Below, in pieces: positions 9,358-18,369 of a stretch of 64,000 nt of DNA. The stretch comes from Ferribacterium limneticum (GTDB taxonomy: Bacteria; Pseudomonadota; Gammaproteobacteria; Burkholderiales; Rhodocyclaceae). Location of the stretch: assembly GCF_020510585.1 (NCBI RefSeq), contig NZ_CP075190.1, positions 2,230,001 through 2,294,000 of the forward strand, read 5' to 3'. Under the pieces are notes generated by a model that worked only from the letters and a program-made list of their open reading frames with translations, ran no database searches and was not told the origin of the DNA. The position numbers and the translations under genes were made by a program. Position 1 is the first letter of the stretch. Each line of letters starts with the position of its first letter.

Positions 9358-9726
9358 GTGAAAACCTCACGCGACGCGATCAGCCCCTACATCACCAAGG
9401 ACGGTTCCGAAATCCGCGAACTGCTGCACCCGGCCCATCATGGCGCACGAAACCAGAGCCTGGCCGAAGCGCTGGTGCCGGCCGGATGCACAACCTTGCT
9501 ACACCGCCATGAAGTCACCGAAGAGATTTACCACGTCACCGGCGGTACGGGGGTCATGACGCTGGGCGCTGAAAAATTCCCGATCGGCCCCGGCGACAGC
9601 GTGCTGATCCCGCCCGGCACGCCGCATTGCGTGGCGAATACGGGTAAAGCGGCGCTGGTCATTTTGTGCTGCTGTGCGCCGGCCTATGCGCACGAGGATA
9701 CGGTTTTGCTGGACGCGTCGGCTTAA
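9358..9726 (+). CDS. Cupin domain protein, 122 aa
   Basis: A single-domain cupin. Motif 1 is visible as HRHEVTEEIYHVTGGTGVM, motif 2 as PGDSVLIPPGTPHCVAN; the histidines and glutamate would bind a metal. The start is GTG at 9358, directly after the creA stop codon. The C-terminus is cysteine-rich (LCCCAPAYAHED). The substrate is unknown; such proteins range from isomerases to dioxygenases. Confidence 0.8.
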   Translation: MKTSRDAISPYITKDGSEIRELLHPAHHGARNQSLAEALVPAGCTTLLHRHEVTEEIYHVTGGTGVMTLGAEKFPIGPGDSVLIPPGTPHCVANTGKAALVILCCCAPAYAHEDTVLLDASA

Positions 9727-9747
9727 GGAAAACGCCACCTCTTGGCG

Positions 9748-10515
9748 TCAGCCCGCCTTCTTCAACCATTCCGGCAGTGTTGCCGAAAGCTGACTCCCCT
9801 CGCCCGCCAGATCTCGCTGCTCACCGACAAACAAGTAATACGGCGCCTGAACGCCCGGCAGATACGGAACCGGCGCCCGCAATTCAGCCGAAAACTGCTC
9901 GGCAAACAAACGCCTGAGCATCGCCAGATGTTCGCCCGACAGATGCACACCGTCATGGCCGAACCATTTGCGCCAGAAAGTGTTGCTCAATCGACCACCG
10001 GCGGCCGGCAGATGAAAATCGACGACACCGATGCGCCCGCCCGGGGCCAGCATGGCCTGGGCATTGGCGATCACCCGCGACCAGTCGGGAATCATCGTCA
10101 GCGCGTAGGACATGAAGACGAAATCGACCGGCTGATCGGGCTGCCAGCTTGTCGCATCGGCCTCGATGACCCTGATCCGCTCATGGCCGACCGCCCGTTG
10201 CCGCGCCACGTCGAGCAAGGCCGGGCAGAGGTCGACCATGTCGAAGCAGGCAAACTGGCCGGCCCGGGCGCCGATCCGCAGCAGGCTGCTGCCGGTGCCG
10301 CAGCCGAGTTCGACGACCCGGGCGCCGGGCTGCAGACCCAGTCGCTCGATCAGTTCCTGCCGGCCATGCAGCAGGCGCTCGCGAAAGGCATCGTAACGGT
10401 CGGCCTGCGGCGCATAGAAAGCCTGCAGGCGTTCGGCGTGGCTGCCCGAATTCGGCTGGCCACGCAGCAGGCGCCACAGAATTCGGGCGTCGGCTGCCAG
10501 ATCAGCCGCGGCCAT
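9748..10515 (-). CDS. btaB: SAM-dependent methyltransferase, betaine lipid synthesis (BtaB-like)
   Basis: A class I methyltransferase of 255 residues: motif I is VVELGCGTGSSLLRIGA, motif II ends CFDMVDLCPALLDVA, and VDFVFMSYALTMIPDW and LAPGGRIGVVDFH follow. Its start overlaps the end of the BtaA-like gene by 14 bases, so the pair is translationally coupled. In the known pathway BtaB methylates the homoserine head group three times to give diacylglyceryl-trimethylhomoserine, a phosphorus-free lipid. The assignment rests mainly on the fold plus the coupled btaA neighbour. The ATG at 10515 was chosen; 10548 and 10587 are in-frame alternatives. Confidence 0.8.
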   Translation of the reverse strand: MAAADLAADARILWRLLRGQPNSGSHAERLQAFYAPQADRYDAFRERLLHGRQELIERLGLQPGARVVELGCGTGSSLLRIGARAGQFACFDMVDLCPALLDVARQRAVGHERIRVIEADATSWQPDQPVDFVFMSYALTMIPDWSRVIANAQAMLAPGGRIGVVDFHLPAAGGRLSNTFWRKWFGHDGVHLSGEHLAMLRRLFAEQFSAELRAPVPYLPGVQAPYYLFVGEQRDLAGEGSQLSATLPEWLKKAG

Positions 10516-11743
10516 GTTCCGCCAGTTGGGCAACGACGAACCCGGCATAGGTATGGACGCGATCGTCGCCTTGCAGGCGGGCGGCAAGTTCGCGCTCGAA
10601 ATTGAGCATTTCCTTGAGCGGCTTGTGCTGCGGGCCGGCCGTCACCCAGTCGAGGAACGGCGGGTTGGCGTGGGCGCTGCGTAGCAGCAGCCGGGCCTTG
10701 GGTGCCGCCCGCTCGAAGATGGCGTTCCATTCCTCGATCAGCGCCGCCGGGTAGTAGCAGCTCATCCAGTCCATGTGGTCGAGCAGCACGAAGCGCGTGA
10801 TCGGCTCGTCGCCAGCCTGCAGGAATTCGGTGACGGTACAGGTGTGCGGCTCGATGCAATCGACCAGGCCGCCCTTGAGCGCGTTGAAGTTTTCTTCCTT
10901 CAAATAGGACGGGCAGCAGTCGCGGGTGTAGCTGCCGGTCAGATAGACACGCCAGAAGTAGTTTTCACCGACCGGCAAGTTGCGGAAAACGTATTCGATG
11001 GCATCGCGGATGAAGCCGGAAACGCCGCCCGGATGCTGGCCCTGGACCAAGCGGCGCTGGGGATGCGGCACGCCGAGCAGGCTCATGGTCAGCTGGCGGT
11101 TGAGCACCCAGTTGATGACCGGCGTCCACAGCTCGCTGGCGATCTTTTCGTCGTAAATCCGGCGCTGTTCTTCCAGGTTTTTCGAGGCGAACAGTTCCGT
11201 AACGCGCAGGGCGAGCGCCGGCCGCATGCGGAAATAGGTGCGGAAACCGCGCGCCACAAAGCCGGCCAGGCCATGAAAATAAAAGCTGCCGTGACGGCTT
11301 GCGAACCAGTTGTAGCGACGATCCCAGTAGGTTTTGGCGAAGTCGGACAGTTCGGCCCGCAACTGGTGACGGTAAATATTCTTGATGTTGGGGTGAAAGC
11401 CGCTGCCGAAAATGGCAAAGAAATCATCGAAACCGAGCTTGCGGATACCCGCCATCTTGAGTTCAAGCAGTGCATTCTGGCGCGGGTTGGCGTCAATCGC
11501 ATAGACCTTCGCCGGCCCTTGCAGCGCGTAATCGAGCGCATTGCAGCCGGCGCTGGTGATCACCATCACCGTGTCCTGCGGCCCGAGATGCAGGGCCTGG
11601 CGGTCGACCGCCGGGTCTTCCCAGCACGTGTTGTAGACCAGCGAGCGCGAATAGAGCGCATCGAAAATCTTCTGGTCGATGCGGTCCTTGAGGGTCAGAT
11701 TGAGAGCGGGTACGGCCAGGTTCTGCGGTGCGGGTGCGTTCAT
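10502..11743 (-). CDS. btaA: Diacylglycerol 3-amino-3-carboxypropyltransferase (BtaA-like)
   Basis: A 413-residue protein of the DUF3419/BtaA type: it opens with DRIDQKIFDALYSRSLVYN, then TCWEDPAVDRQAL, VMVITSAGCNALDYALQGP (SAM-binding) and VYAIDANPRQNALLELK. The central FYFHGLAGFVARGF and C-terminal VLLDHMDWM are also as expected. It transfers the aminocarboxypropyl group of S-adenosylmethionine to diacylglycerol, the first step to betaine lipids, usually under phosphate limitation. No Pho box was convincingly seen upstream; a dispersed repeat copy is there instead. The frame is open to 12334, but the ATG at 11743 starts the conserved part. Confidence 0.87.
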   Translation of the reverse strand: MNAPAPQNLAVPALNLTLKDRIDQKIFDALYSRSLVYNTCWEDPAVDRQALHLGPQDTVMVITSAGCNALDYALQGPAKVYAIDANPRQNALLELKMAGIRKLGFDDFFAIFGSGFHPNIKNIYRHQLRAELSDFAKTYWDRRYNWFASRHGSFYFHGLAGFVARGFRTYFRMRPALALRVTELFASKNLEEQRRIYDEKIASELWTPVINWVLNRQLTMSLLGVPHPQRRLVQGQHPGGVSGFIRDAIEYVFRNLPVGENYFWRVYLTGSYTRDCCPSYLKEENFNALKGGLVDCIEPHTCTVTEFLQAGDEPITRFVLLDHMDWMSCYYPAALIEEWNAIFERAAPKARLLLRSAHANPPFLDWVTAGPQHKPLKEMLNFERELAARLQGDDRVHTYAGFVVAQLAEHGRG

Positions 11744-11847
11744 GTCGGCGCGGGTCGGTTGGGAATTTCCCGAAATTAAGCGCCGCGTGTTACGACCCCA
11801 TGACAAACGGCAATCGATCGCACATCGGGCCCGCTTTCCGGCCCGCA

Positions 11848-11888
11848 GCCATTTCAATTTTGGCCGTTTTTTCCGGTTGACCGTGGCA
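11848..11888 (+). repeat. Dispersed repeat, copy 6 (intergenic, upstream of btaA)
   Basis: Full-length copy: GCCATTTCAATTTTGGCC, then GTTTTTTCCGGTTGACC and GTGGCA. It lies between the divergent btaA and the ORF at 11997, about 105 bases upstream of the btaA start. Confidence 0.88.
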
Positions 11889-11996
11889 TCCGGCGCCCGG
11901 TAAAAGTTTGATACAAACCGTCGCAAAAACACCCATCGAAAAAAGTCCAATCGGGGCAAAACTGTGGGTCTACTGATTTTGCAAAAGGAGAGACCG

Positions 11997-12308
11997 ATGC
12001 AGACTGATCCCCATTGGCAAGAACAGACCCTTGCCCGCTTCATTCTGGCCTCCCGCCAGCACCTCGGCCTGATCCAGGCGCCCACCAGCCTCAGGCCGCC
12101 GCGCCGCGTTGCCGGATCAAGCCGCAAGTTGTTGCGCTCGCTGGTCGTCGCCAGTTCTCTCGGCGCCTTGTTCGGTGCCCCGGCATTGGCCAGCGAAACC
12201 AGCAACGAACCGGCCAAGCGCAGCCCGAACGAACACGGCACACGAATGAAAGCCAACGACCATAGCGCCCACGCGCACCGGCTTTCCATCCACGGCCGAA
12301 ATCGCTGA
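11997..12308 (+). CDS. Hypothetical protein with one membrane/signal segment, 103 aa
   Basis: A strong ribosome binding site (AAAGGAGAGACCG) precedes the ATG. The product has a basic N-terminal half, then a hydrophobic stretch (LLRSLVVASSLGALFGAPAL) that could be an internal signal or membrane anchor, and a hydrophilic His/Lys-rich tail. It ends 35 bases before the DegP gene and is likely co-transcribed with it, so a periplasmic or membrane-linked role connected with protein quality control is possible. No family recognised. Confidence 0.55.
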   Translation: MQTDPHWQEQTLARFILASRQHLGLIQAPTSLRPPRRVAGSSRKLLRSLVVASSLGALFGAPALASETSNEPAKRSPNEHGTRMKANDHSAHAHRLSIHGRNR

Positions 12309-12343
12309 TCAATATCCCCAAACCCACGCAACAAGAGGTAGCC

Positions 12344-13810
12344 ATGAACCGTAATTCACTGAAGATGACCGTCGCCGCCATCGCTGTCGCAGCCGCCATG
12401 GGCGGCGCCTATTCGCTCGGTCAGAACGTGCCTTTCGGCCACGCCAACGCAGCCACCCAACCGACTGCCGCCGTCGCCGCTCCGGCAATCAACATCACCA
12501 CCCCCAACGGCCTGCCCGACATGCGCAGCATCGTCGCCAGCAACGCCCCGGCCGTGGTCAATATCAGCGTCACCGGCACGCGCAAGACGGCGGCTACTGG
12601 CCCCGACCTGCAGCAGATGGACCCGAACGACCCGTTCTTCCAGTTCTTCCGCCACTTTCGCGGCCAGATGCCGGAAAGCAACCAGCCGCTGCACGGCCTC
12701 GGCTCCGGCTTCATTGTCACGGCCGATGGCACGGTGCTGACCAACGCCCATGTCGTCGATGGCGCCGAGGAAGTCACCGTCAAGCTCAACGACAAGCGCG
12801 AATTCAAGGCCAAGGTGCTTGGCCTCGACAAGGCCAGCGACGTCGCCGTGCTCAAAATCGACGCCAAAAACCTGCCAACGGTAAAGCTGGGCACCTCGCT
12901 GCAAACCCAGGTCGGCGAATGGGTGCTCGCCATCGGCTCGCCCTACGGCTTCGAAAGCAGCGCCAGCGCCGGTATCGTCTCGGCCAAGTCGCGCAACCTG
13001 CCGGATGGCAGCTACGTGCCCTTCATCCAGACCGACGTTGCGGTCAATCCAGGCAACTCCGGCGGCCCGCTGTTCAACATGAACGGCGAAGTGATCGGTA
13101 TCAACTCGCAGATCTACTCGCGCAGCGGCGGCTACCAGGGCCTCTCCTTCGCCATCCCGATCGAGGTGGCGATGAACGTCGAGAAGCAGATCGTCGCCCA
13201 CGGCAAGGTCCAGCGCGGCAAACTCGGCGTCAGCATCCAGGAAGTCAATCAGTCGCTGGCCGACACCTTCGGCCTCGCCAAGCCGGCCGGCGCGCTGGTC
13301 GCCTCCGTCGAAAAAGGCAGCCCGGCCGCCAAGGGCGGGCTGGAACCGGGCGACGTCATCCTCGGCATCGACGGCAAAACCATCGAAGCTGCAGGCGAAC
13401 TGCCGGCCGCCGTCGCCACCAAACTGCCCGGCGAATCGGCCCGCCTGCAAGTCTGGCGCAAGGGCCAAACGCGGAACATCGACGTCAAGGTCGGCAGCTT
13501 CGGCGAGGAAAAAGTGGCAGCCAACGAAGCGCCATCCGCCGACAAAGGCCGGCTCGGCGTCGCCGTCCGCCCGCTGACGCCGGAAGAACAGCGCCAGGCC
13601 GAAGTCAAAGGTGGCCTGCTCGTCGAACAATCCGGCGGCGCCGCCAGCCGCGCCGGCATCCGCCCGGGCGACATCATACTTTCGGTCAACGGCCAGCCTA
13701 TAGGCGACATCGACCAGCTACGCGGCATCATCGCCAAATCCGGCAAGAAAGCCGCCATCCTGATCGAACGCGGCGACTCACGAATATTCGTGCCAGTCGA
13801 TCTGGGTTAA
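12344..13810 (+). CDS. degP: DegP/HtrA-family periplasmic serine protease
   Basis: 488 residues: signal peptide (MNRNSLKMTVAAIAVAAAMG), trypsin-like domain and two PDZ domains. The catalytic triad is visible: His in LTNAHVVDGA, Asp in ASDVAVLKI, Ser in NPGNSGGPLFN. PDZ1 starts at GKLGVSIQEVNQSL and PDZ2 at GRLGVAVRPLTPEEQ. It degrades or refolds damaged periplasmic proteins. A strong rho-independent terminator follows directly. MucD or DegQ would be equally good names; the symbol marks the family only. Confidence 0.93.
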   Translation: MNRNSLKMTVAAIAVAAAMGGAYSLGQNVPFGHANAATQPTAAVAAPAINITTPNGLPDMRSIVASNAPAVVNISVTGTRKTAATGPDLQQMDPNDPFFQFFRHFRGQMPESNQPLHGLGSGFIVTADGTVLTNAHVVDGAEEVTVKLNDKREFKAKVLGLDKASDVAVLKIDAKNLPTVKLGTSLQTQVGEWVLAIGSPYGFESSASAGIVSAKSRNLPDGSYVPFIQTDVAVNPGNSGGPLFNMNGEVIGINSQIYSRSGGYQGLSFAIPIEVAMNVEKQIVAHGKVQRGKLGVSIQEVNQSLADTFGLAKPAGALVASVEKGSPAAKGGLEPGDVILGIDGKTIEAAGELPAAVATKLPGESARLQVWRKGQTRNIDVKVGSFGEEKVAANEAPSADKGRLGVAVRPLTPEEQRQAEVKGGLLVEQSGGAASRAGIRPGDIILSVNGQPIGDIDQLRGIIAKSGKKAAILIERGDSRIFVPVDLG

Positions 13811-13815
13811 ACGTC

Positions 13816-13845
13816 AAAAAGGCCGTTCATCCGAACGGCCTTTTT
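13816..13845 (+). terminator. Rho-independent terminator after degP
   Basis: Perfect 8-bp stem GGCCGTTC/GAACGGCC with an ATCC loop, followed by five T and preceded by five A. It could work in both directions. Confidence 0.92.
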
Positions 13846-13957
13846 AATAAATACATGGGAGAGTTAGTCAATTTGCGAACATGGCGGCAAAGTGCCGATT
13901 GCCGGCGGGTGACAAATCGATGCTCGACGATGGCTTGATGTTCATCAAGCAAGGAAT

Positions 13958-14377
13958 CTAGGCCTTACCCACACCCTTTCTCTGCGCCTCAGCCAGAAGT
14001 TCTCTGGCCACCTCCTGCGCCATCATCAACGTCTCTTCCGCATCTTCCTTTGCCACCCGAAGGGTGTTCGCTGCAGCCTTCTGCGCTACCAGCAGGGTTT
14101 CCTGCGCTGTTTCAGACAAGCTACCAGCCACCGCCGCTACTGAAGACAGTGCCATTGCGACGATCGCCTCGGCTGCTATTACCGCCAGCGCCGTCGTCTC
14201 AGCCCGCTTCGCCAGCTTTTCCGCAGCTATTGCTGCATCCAGCGACATCTGCCCGTTTTCTATGTCAAACGCCAAGGCATCTGTGCCATCCCTGCTCCCG
14301 AGGCTGGCATTCAAGTTGAGGAGAATTACCATTTCCTGCTCTGGCGTCGCGACAGCTGTTTCTGCGTAAGTTTTCAT
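13958..14377 (-). CDS. Hypothetical Ala-rich helical protein, 139 aa
   Basis: The product is dominated by long Ala/Glu/Lys helices (DAAIAAEKLAKRAETTALAV, ETLLVAQKAAANTL, EDAEETLMMAQEVARELLAE) around a more hydrophobic centre (AAEAIVAMALSSVAAVAGSL). This suggests a coiled coil or apolipoprotein-like helix bundle. GGAG stands eight bases before the ATG at 14377. No family recognised and no operon partner. Confidence 0.55.
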   Translation of the reverse strand: MKTYAETAVATPEQEMVILLNLNASLGSRDGTDALAFDIENGQMSLDAAIAAEKLAKRAETTALAVIAAEAIVAMALSSVAAVAGSLSETAQETLLVAQKAAANTLRVAKEDAEETLMMAQEVARELLAEAQRKGVGKA

Positions 14378-14610
14378 ACAGACTCCGGTCTTTGGTTTTT
14401 CATCTGTTCGCCTGGCATATCCAGAAATGGCGGAAATATAGGGCAATTACCAAACGCTGTATGTGCGCCAGCGCACAGGCCCACAACAAATGATTTCCAG
14501 AGAAATACAGTTAACAGCCGGATTTGTGGCAATGCCACAGACAAAGGGCGACCGCTGCCGTGGCGGGCGCTAGCCCTGTCAGCTACTACTTCCGTTTTGA
14601 CGCGTGTCGG

Positions 14611-15021
14611 TTACCAGCGGAAAACGCCTTCGTATCTACGCTTATCGCTGATCGACAGCTTTTTTTGTTGCTGCTGTCCGTTCATCGAAACCTTGATCAC
14701 ATAGCTCCCCGACGGCAACCGGGCCAGCAGGAACGGTCCCGCCGAATTGGCTTCAAGAACCGTCTCACCCTTGGGATTGAGCACGACCACATCGACGCTC
14801 CCCAGATAAGAACCATCACGCTCGGAAAAAAGAAGCTTCAGATTGAAATCCCGTTCACGCAAGCGGATTTCATCCCGCTCCTCATCACCGATACCACCAC
14901 TGACATAGGTGACATTTCCATATTGTTTTTCCACAAGCGTGGAAGCATCACCTTGCGCCAACGCATGCGAAGGCAGCAAACAGGAGAGCAGCAGATACAC
15001 GAGAGAAAAGAGTTTTGTCAT
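14611..15021 (-). CDS. Exported hypothetical protein with a carboxypeptidase-regulatory-like fold, 136 aa
   Basis: Signal peptide MTKLFSLVYLLLSCLLPSHALA, then a domain with KQYGNVTYVSGGIGDEERDE, the segment DVVVLNPKGETVLEANSAGP and LPSGSYVIKVSMNG. The latter pattern is typical of a small beta-sandwich that decorates outer-membrane or periplasmic proteins. AAAGGTGATT precedes the chosen ATG. The genome around it has several similar short exported proteins; its function is unknown. Confidence 0.6.
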   Translation of the reverse strand: MTKLFSLVYLLLSCLLPSHALAQGDASTLVEKQYGNVTYVSGGIGDEERDEIRLRERDFNLKLLFSERDGSYLGSVDVVVLNPKGETVLEANSAGPFLLARLPSGSYVIKVSMNGQQQQKKLSISDKRRYEGVFRW

Positions 15022-15245
15022 GACAATCACCTTTCCATTGAAACGCACAATTCAAGCGTAGCCTGCTGCGGCAATTCGTCAAATATTCTCCCGGAGACAA
15101 ATGGCTTAATTGACGATGCGAAATGGCAGTCGGTAGGCAACAAAAACTGCCAGCTCCATCGCCATCAGGCAGCCACGGTAAAATACCCGTAATAAATAAC
15201 GGTTAGAGTCTGTGCCTCTGGAGACAAAGACAATACGGATTTCAA

Positions 15246-15428
15246 ATGACAAACAAAATTGAAGAACTGCGCCAGAAGGCGATTCAGCTGTGCGCCGAGC
15301 ACGGCGTTACGGTGCGCTCCTATGGGCAAGCTTGGTGGCTGGTCGGCAACGGGATAAATCGCGTCGTAGCCGAACTGGCAGGACTGTGCCGCACCGACAT
15401 CACCCCGCTTGCCATCGCCGAGCGCTAG
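15246..15428 (+). CDS. Small hypothetical protein, 60 aa
   Basis: Starts MTNKIEELRQKAIQLCAEHG and contains SYGQAWWLVGNGINRVVAEL, a compact helix-strand pattern that looks like real protein. A second short frame (GTG at 15431 to 15544, 37 codons, Gln/Pro-rich) begins two bases after its stop codon and may be the other half of a frameshifted gene or a coupled mini-gene. The ribosome binding site is weak. Function unknown. Confidence 0.45.
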   Translation: MTNKIEELRQKAIQLCAEHGVTVRSYGQAWWLVGNGINRVVAELAGLCRTDITPLAIAER

Positions 15429-15780
15429 GCGTGGCGCAAGAGCAGCCACAGCAAGCCCCAATCCCATCCACCGGTTCGACACCCAGCCAGGATTGGCACG
15501 CCATGCGACTCGCCCAAGCCCAACAGCAAAGAGGCGATCTCTAATCGGGATTTTCGTGCTGCAACCAGGGTGACCTGGCACAATCTCGGGGCCTCAGCGC
15601 TCTGACTGATTATTTCTCACCCAAAAATATCCACAATTCCACGCGAATCCTGCCAGTTTTTTCTGATCGCTGAACCCCACCCAGTGGAATTAACGTGCCC
15701 TGAACAGCCGGATGACACGGGGAAACGTAGTGTCTTATACGGTCAAGGTTTGTTCATTTGCCCGAAGTTGACGTTGAACG

Positions 15781-15807
15781 GAAAACAAAGGGCATCCGAA
15801 GATGCCC
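15781..15807 (-). terminator. Rho-independent terminator after the autotransporter gene
   Basis: On the minus strand: stem GGGCATC/GATGCCC with a TTCG loop, followed by TTTGTTTTC. It lies 50 bases downstream of the autotransporter stop codon. The rest of 15545-15856 shows no gene. Confidence 0.85.
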
Positions 15808-15856
15808 TTGTCTAGTCATACTGCACCGAAAAAATCAGCACATCTGTGACGATCTA

Positions 15857-17326
15857 TCAGAAACCAACCATATAGTTAATATAGGCCGTCGTGGAACCCG
15901 TACGCTGGAACGCAAGTTCCTGGTAGTAAATTTCGGCCGACAGGCGTTGCCCCTTGGCAACTTCATAGTAGGCACCAACGGAAGCAACCGGGCGAGTCCG
16001 ATTGATGCTGTTATCGAAACTTTCCGAGGTCAAGCCTGCAATTCCGCTTGCCGCCAAGTTATCAACTTTGTGCTCAAGGTCCTGCTCGATGCCTAGACTT
16101 CCAGTCAAATTGATTTTGGGGGCAAGGTGATGATTCACCTTGACGCCCAGCAAAGCGCTGGTCGAGCGGTCGTTCAGGGCGGTGAAGGTTAGCGGTGTGG
16201 AAACACCCGTTTCGGTGTAGCCATCCTGTTGGATATTCGTGTAGCGCACAGCCAGATAGGGTCGCAACAACGTACTGGTACCGTAGTTAAAAGCGTAGCT
16301 CAACTCTCCAACATAACTTTCTGTCGTAAGCGTGGTTGAGCCCCTGCCCGCCTCCGAACCGCCGGCTACGTCACGGGTAATATCAACCCCTTTGGATTGG
16401 TAGGCATTTGCTAATTTAACTTGCCAGCCCATCCCATCTTTATTCTGATTCCATACGCCGAACATGCCCATCAAAGGAAGGCGATTATTGAGTTGGATAC
16501 CAGTTGGCGTATTGTTACTGACGCTCTCATCGACAAAGGCGCCAATCCGGATATTTTGGGTGGCTTTGTAGCCAAGCACCAGAACACCATTGGTCGTTTC
16601 CGAATTCGGGCTATTTACCGATGTATAACGCCCCCCAACCGACACGCAAACACCGTTGGTGTTGAACAGGTTGCACTCATAGGTGTTCATGTTGGCAAAG
16701 TTGGATGCAATCGCGCTGGCGTTGAATACGTTACGCAACTTATGTGTTGTCTGCAGCAATGCAACTTGTGTATCAGCAGCAGATGGTCCGGCAGAAAACA
16801 GCACGTAGTTGCCAATATTCACCAAGGCCCCAGAATACGTAATGGTGCCATCCGAGTTGATTTGCATAACATTACCGAGCGTATTCAATGCCAGTGTCCC
16901 GCCACCGTAGCTGAAATTAAAACCAGGAGCGAACGAAGTAAGGTTACGACCAGAAAAAAGTAGCGTGTTGTTAACCGCATCACGTACCGTGATCGTTGTG
17001 GCTGATCCGAAACCCGCGATTGCATTGATTCCGCCGCCATTTGGCAAGCCCGCAATGTTTCGACTGGCTCCGTTACCGAAGTTACCTTCAGAGTTGCTAA
17101 TCGTAAATCCCTTGCCATCAGCAAAGGCAAAGGTCGTAACGCCCGCCCCGGTTGGAAAGTAAATCGTGTTTGCCGAAGGTTGCGAGAAACCTGAGTCGTT
17201 TGATGAAACAGTGATCCCATTGATGGTGTAACTGACGGCATGAACCTGAGCGATTTGACCAAACAGCAAGCCAATAGCAAGAGCGCTTGCCCGCGGCAGA
17301 TGAATATTTCGAAGCTGAACTGACAT
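15857..17326 (-). CDS. Autotransporter beta-barrel domain protein, 489 aa
   Basis: An outer-membrane protein with an N-terminal signal peptide (to about residue 30), a Gly/Asn/Ser/Thr-rich passenger of about 170 residues, a short helix-forming linker (TQVALLQTTHKLRNVFNASA) and a C-terminal 12-strand-type barrel. The barrel ends AYINYMVGF with the terminal Phe needed for BAM-mediated insertion. The passenger has NNTLLFSGRNLTSF and GGTLALNTLGN, with no protease or adhesin motif. The gene is visibly more AT-rich than its neighbours, which hints at transfer. The function of the passenger is unknown. Confidence 0.75.
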   Translation of the reverse strand: MSVQLRNIHLPRASALAIGLLFGQIAQVHAVSYTINGITVSSNDSGFSQPSANTIYFPTGAGVTTFAFADGKGFTISNSEGNFGNGASRNIAGLPNGGGINAIAGFGSATTITVRDAVNNTLLFSGRNLTSFAPGFNFSYGGGTLALNTLGNVMQINSDGTITYSGALVNIGNYVLFSAGPSAADTQVALLQTTHKLRNVFNASAIASNFANMNTYECNLFNTNGVCVSVGGRYTSVNSPNSETTNGVLVLGYKATQNIRIGAFVDESVSNNTPTGIQLNNRLPLMGMFGVWNQNKDGMGWQVKLANAYQSKGVDITRDVAGGSEAGRGSTTLTTESYVGELSYAFNYGTSTLLRPYLAVRYTNIQQDGYTETGVSTPLTFTALNDRSTSALLGVKVNHHLAPKINLTGSLGIEQDLEHKVDNLAASGIAGLTSESFDNSINRTRPVASVGAYYEVAKGQRLSAEIYYQELAFQRTGSTTAYINYMVGF

Positions 17327-17530
17327 TGCGACCCTTTTTGTTGTTGGTATTTATAAAGATTTTGCTAATTATGCAGTAAAAAGTGGGCTAGCAAGAGCAC
17401 TCATCTTTGAGTTGACGGGGGTTTTACTTATTGGCGTCTGCCAGCAGTCTGATGCCGAGCGGCGATACCTAAAGTTTGGACTTCTGATTTTGAGCCAAGC
17501 ACGGCCAGATGCAGAAATTATCCGGCCCGG

Positions 17531-17556
17531 AAAGACAAAAGCCCCTATCGGGGCTC
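17531..17556 (-). terminator. Rho-independent terminator after the UPF0149 gene
   Basis: On the minus strand: stem AGCCCC/GGGGCT around GATA, followed by TTTGTCTTT. The gap 17327-17601 otherwise holds only the autotransporter promoter region, with no clear box that I can name. Confidence 0.85.
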
Positions 17557-17601
17557 ATTGCGCAACCGCTTATGCCGGGGATGAAGCCGGCAATGCCTTG
17601 A

Positions 17602-18297
17602 TCAGTTCAGTTTTTCCGGGCTGCCGCAGCACTGCTTGAATTTCTTGCCGCTGCCGCAGGGGCACGGGTCGTTGCGGCCGGCTTTGTCGCCTTCGCGCTG
17701 GACGGTGCCGCCCGTGCGCTTGTTGCGCCAAAAGTTGTACAGAGTCTGGACGATGACCGGCAGATTTTCCTGGATATCGGCTACCAGGCGGGCTTCTTCG
17801 GCGGGTGGGAACCAGCGTTCGCCGCTTTTTTCGGCGTCTTCCTTGAGCATGCCGTTGAGCAGGAACATGGGTTCGAGCAGTTCGGACAGGTCGTCTGCAT
17901 GCTTGCCGGCCATTTCGTACCAGTCGCCGGCCAGGCCGGCGCCGAAGACGTAGGAGTCGGCCCAGGCTTCGTAATCGTATTCGGTGCAGCTCTCGTCGAG
18001 CGGATAGAGCACCGGAGCAATCGTTTCGTCGGCCAGCAGTGCGGCGGCGAGGTCGTTGTTGAGGCGCATGAGCAATTCGAGCGCGGCTTCGACGTCCGGG
18101 TTGCCGCCGGCTTCGAGGCCCTTGCCGAGGGCTTCGGTCAGCCAGATGGCGGGAGGGACCGGCTCGGGAGCGCTGACAACGGCGCACAGCATCGCTTGAA
18201 TCTCGTCGAGGCGCATGGCCTCGCCCTGGAAAACTTCGGATTCGAGCAGTTCTTCAAGCCGGTCAAGATCGGCATCGGTCAGGGGTGTTGGGTTCAT
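17602..18297 (-). CDS. UPF0149/YecA-family protein with C-terminal SEC-C zinc motif
   Basis: 231 residues. The N-terminal two thirds match the YecA/YgfB fold ([55 protein letters not shown]). The C-terminus is a SEC-C zinc-binding motif, [19 protein letters not shown], the same tail that lets SecA contact SecB and ribosomes. YecA-type proteins are reported to associate with ribosomes. The ATG at 18297 follows GAGGAC; the frame is open to 18315. Confidence 0.85.
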   Translation of the reverse strand: MNPTPLTDADLDRLEELLESEVFQGEAMRLDEIQAMLCAVVSAPEPVPPAIWLTEALGKGLEAGGNPDVEAALELLMRLNNDLAAALLADETIAPVLYPLDESCTEYDYEAWADSYVFGAGLAGDWYEMAGKHADDLSELLEPMFLLNGMLKEDAEKSGERWFPPAEEARLVADIQENLPVIVQTLYNFWRNKRTGGTVQREGDKAGRNDPCPCGSGKKFKQCCGSPEKLN

Positions 18298-18369
18298 CGC
18301 TTTAGTCCTCGGCAATTGCAGAATGATAGCCCAGAACCGCCCTGCCCGCAGCCTCCGGCTGCCATCTGC

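Noticed and set aside
17412..17639. 75-codon plus-strand frame between the autotransporter and UPF0149 genes
   Set aside because: Runs through a terminator and into the opposite gene; no coding character.
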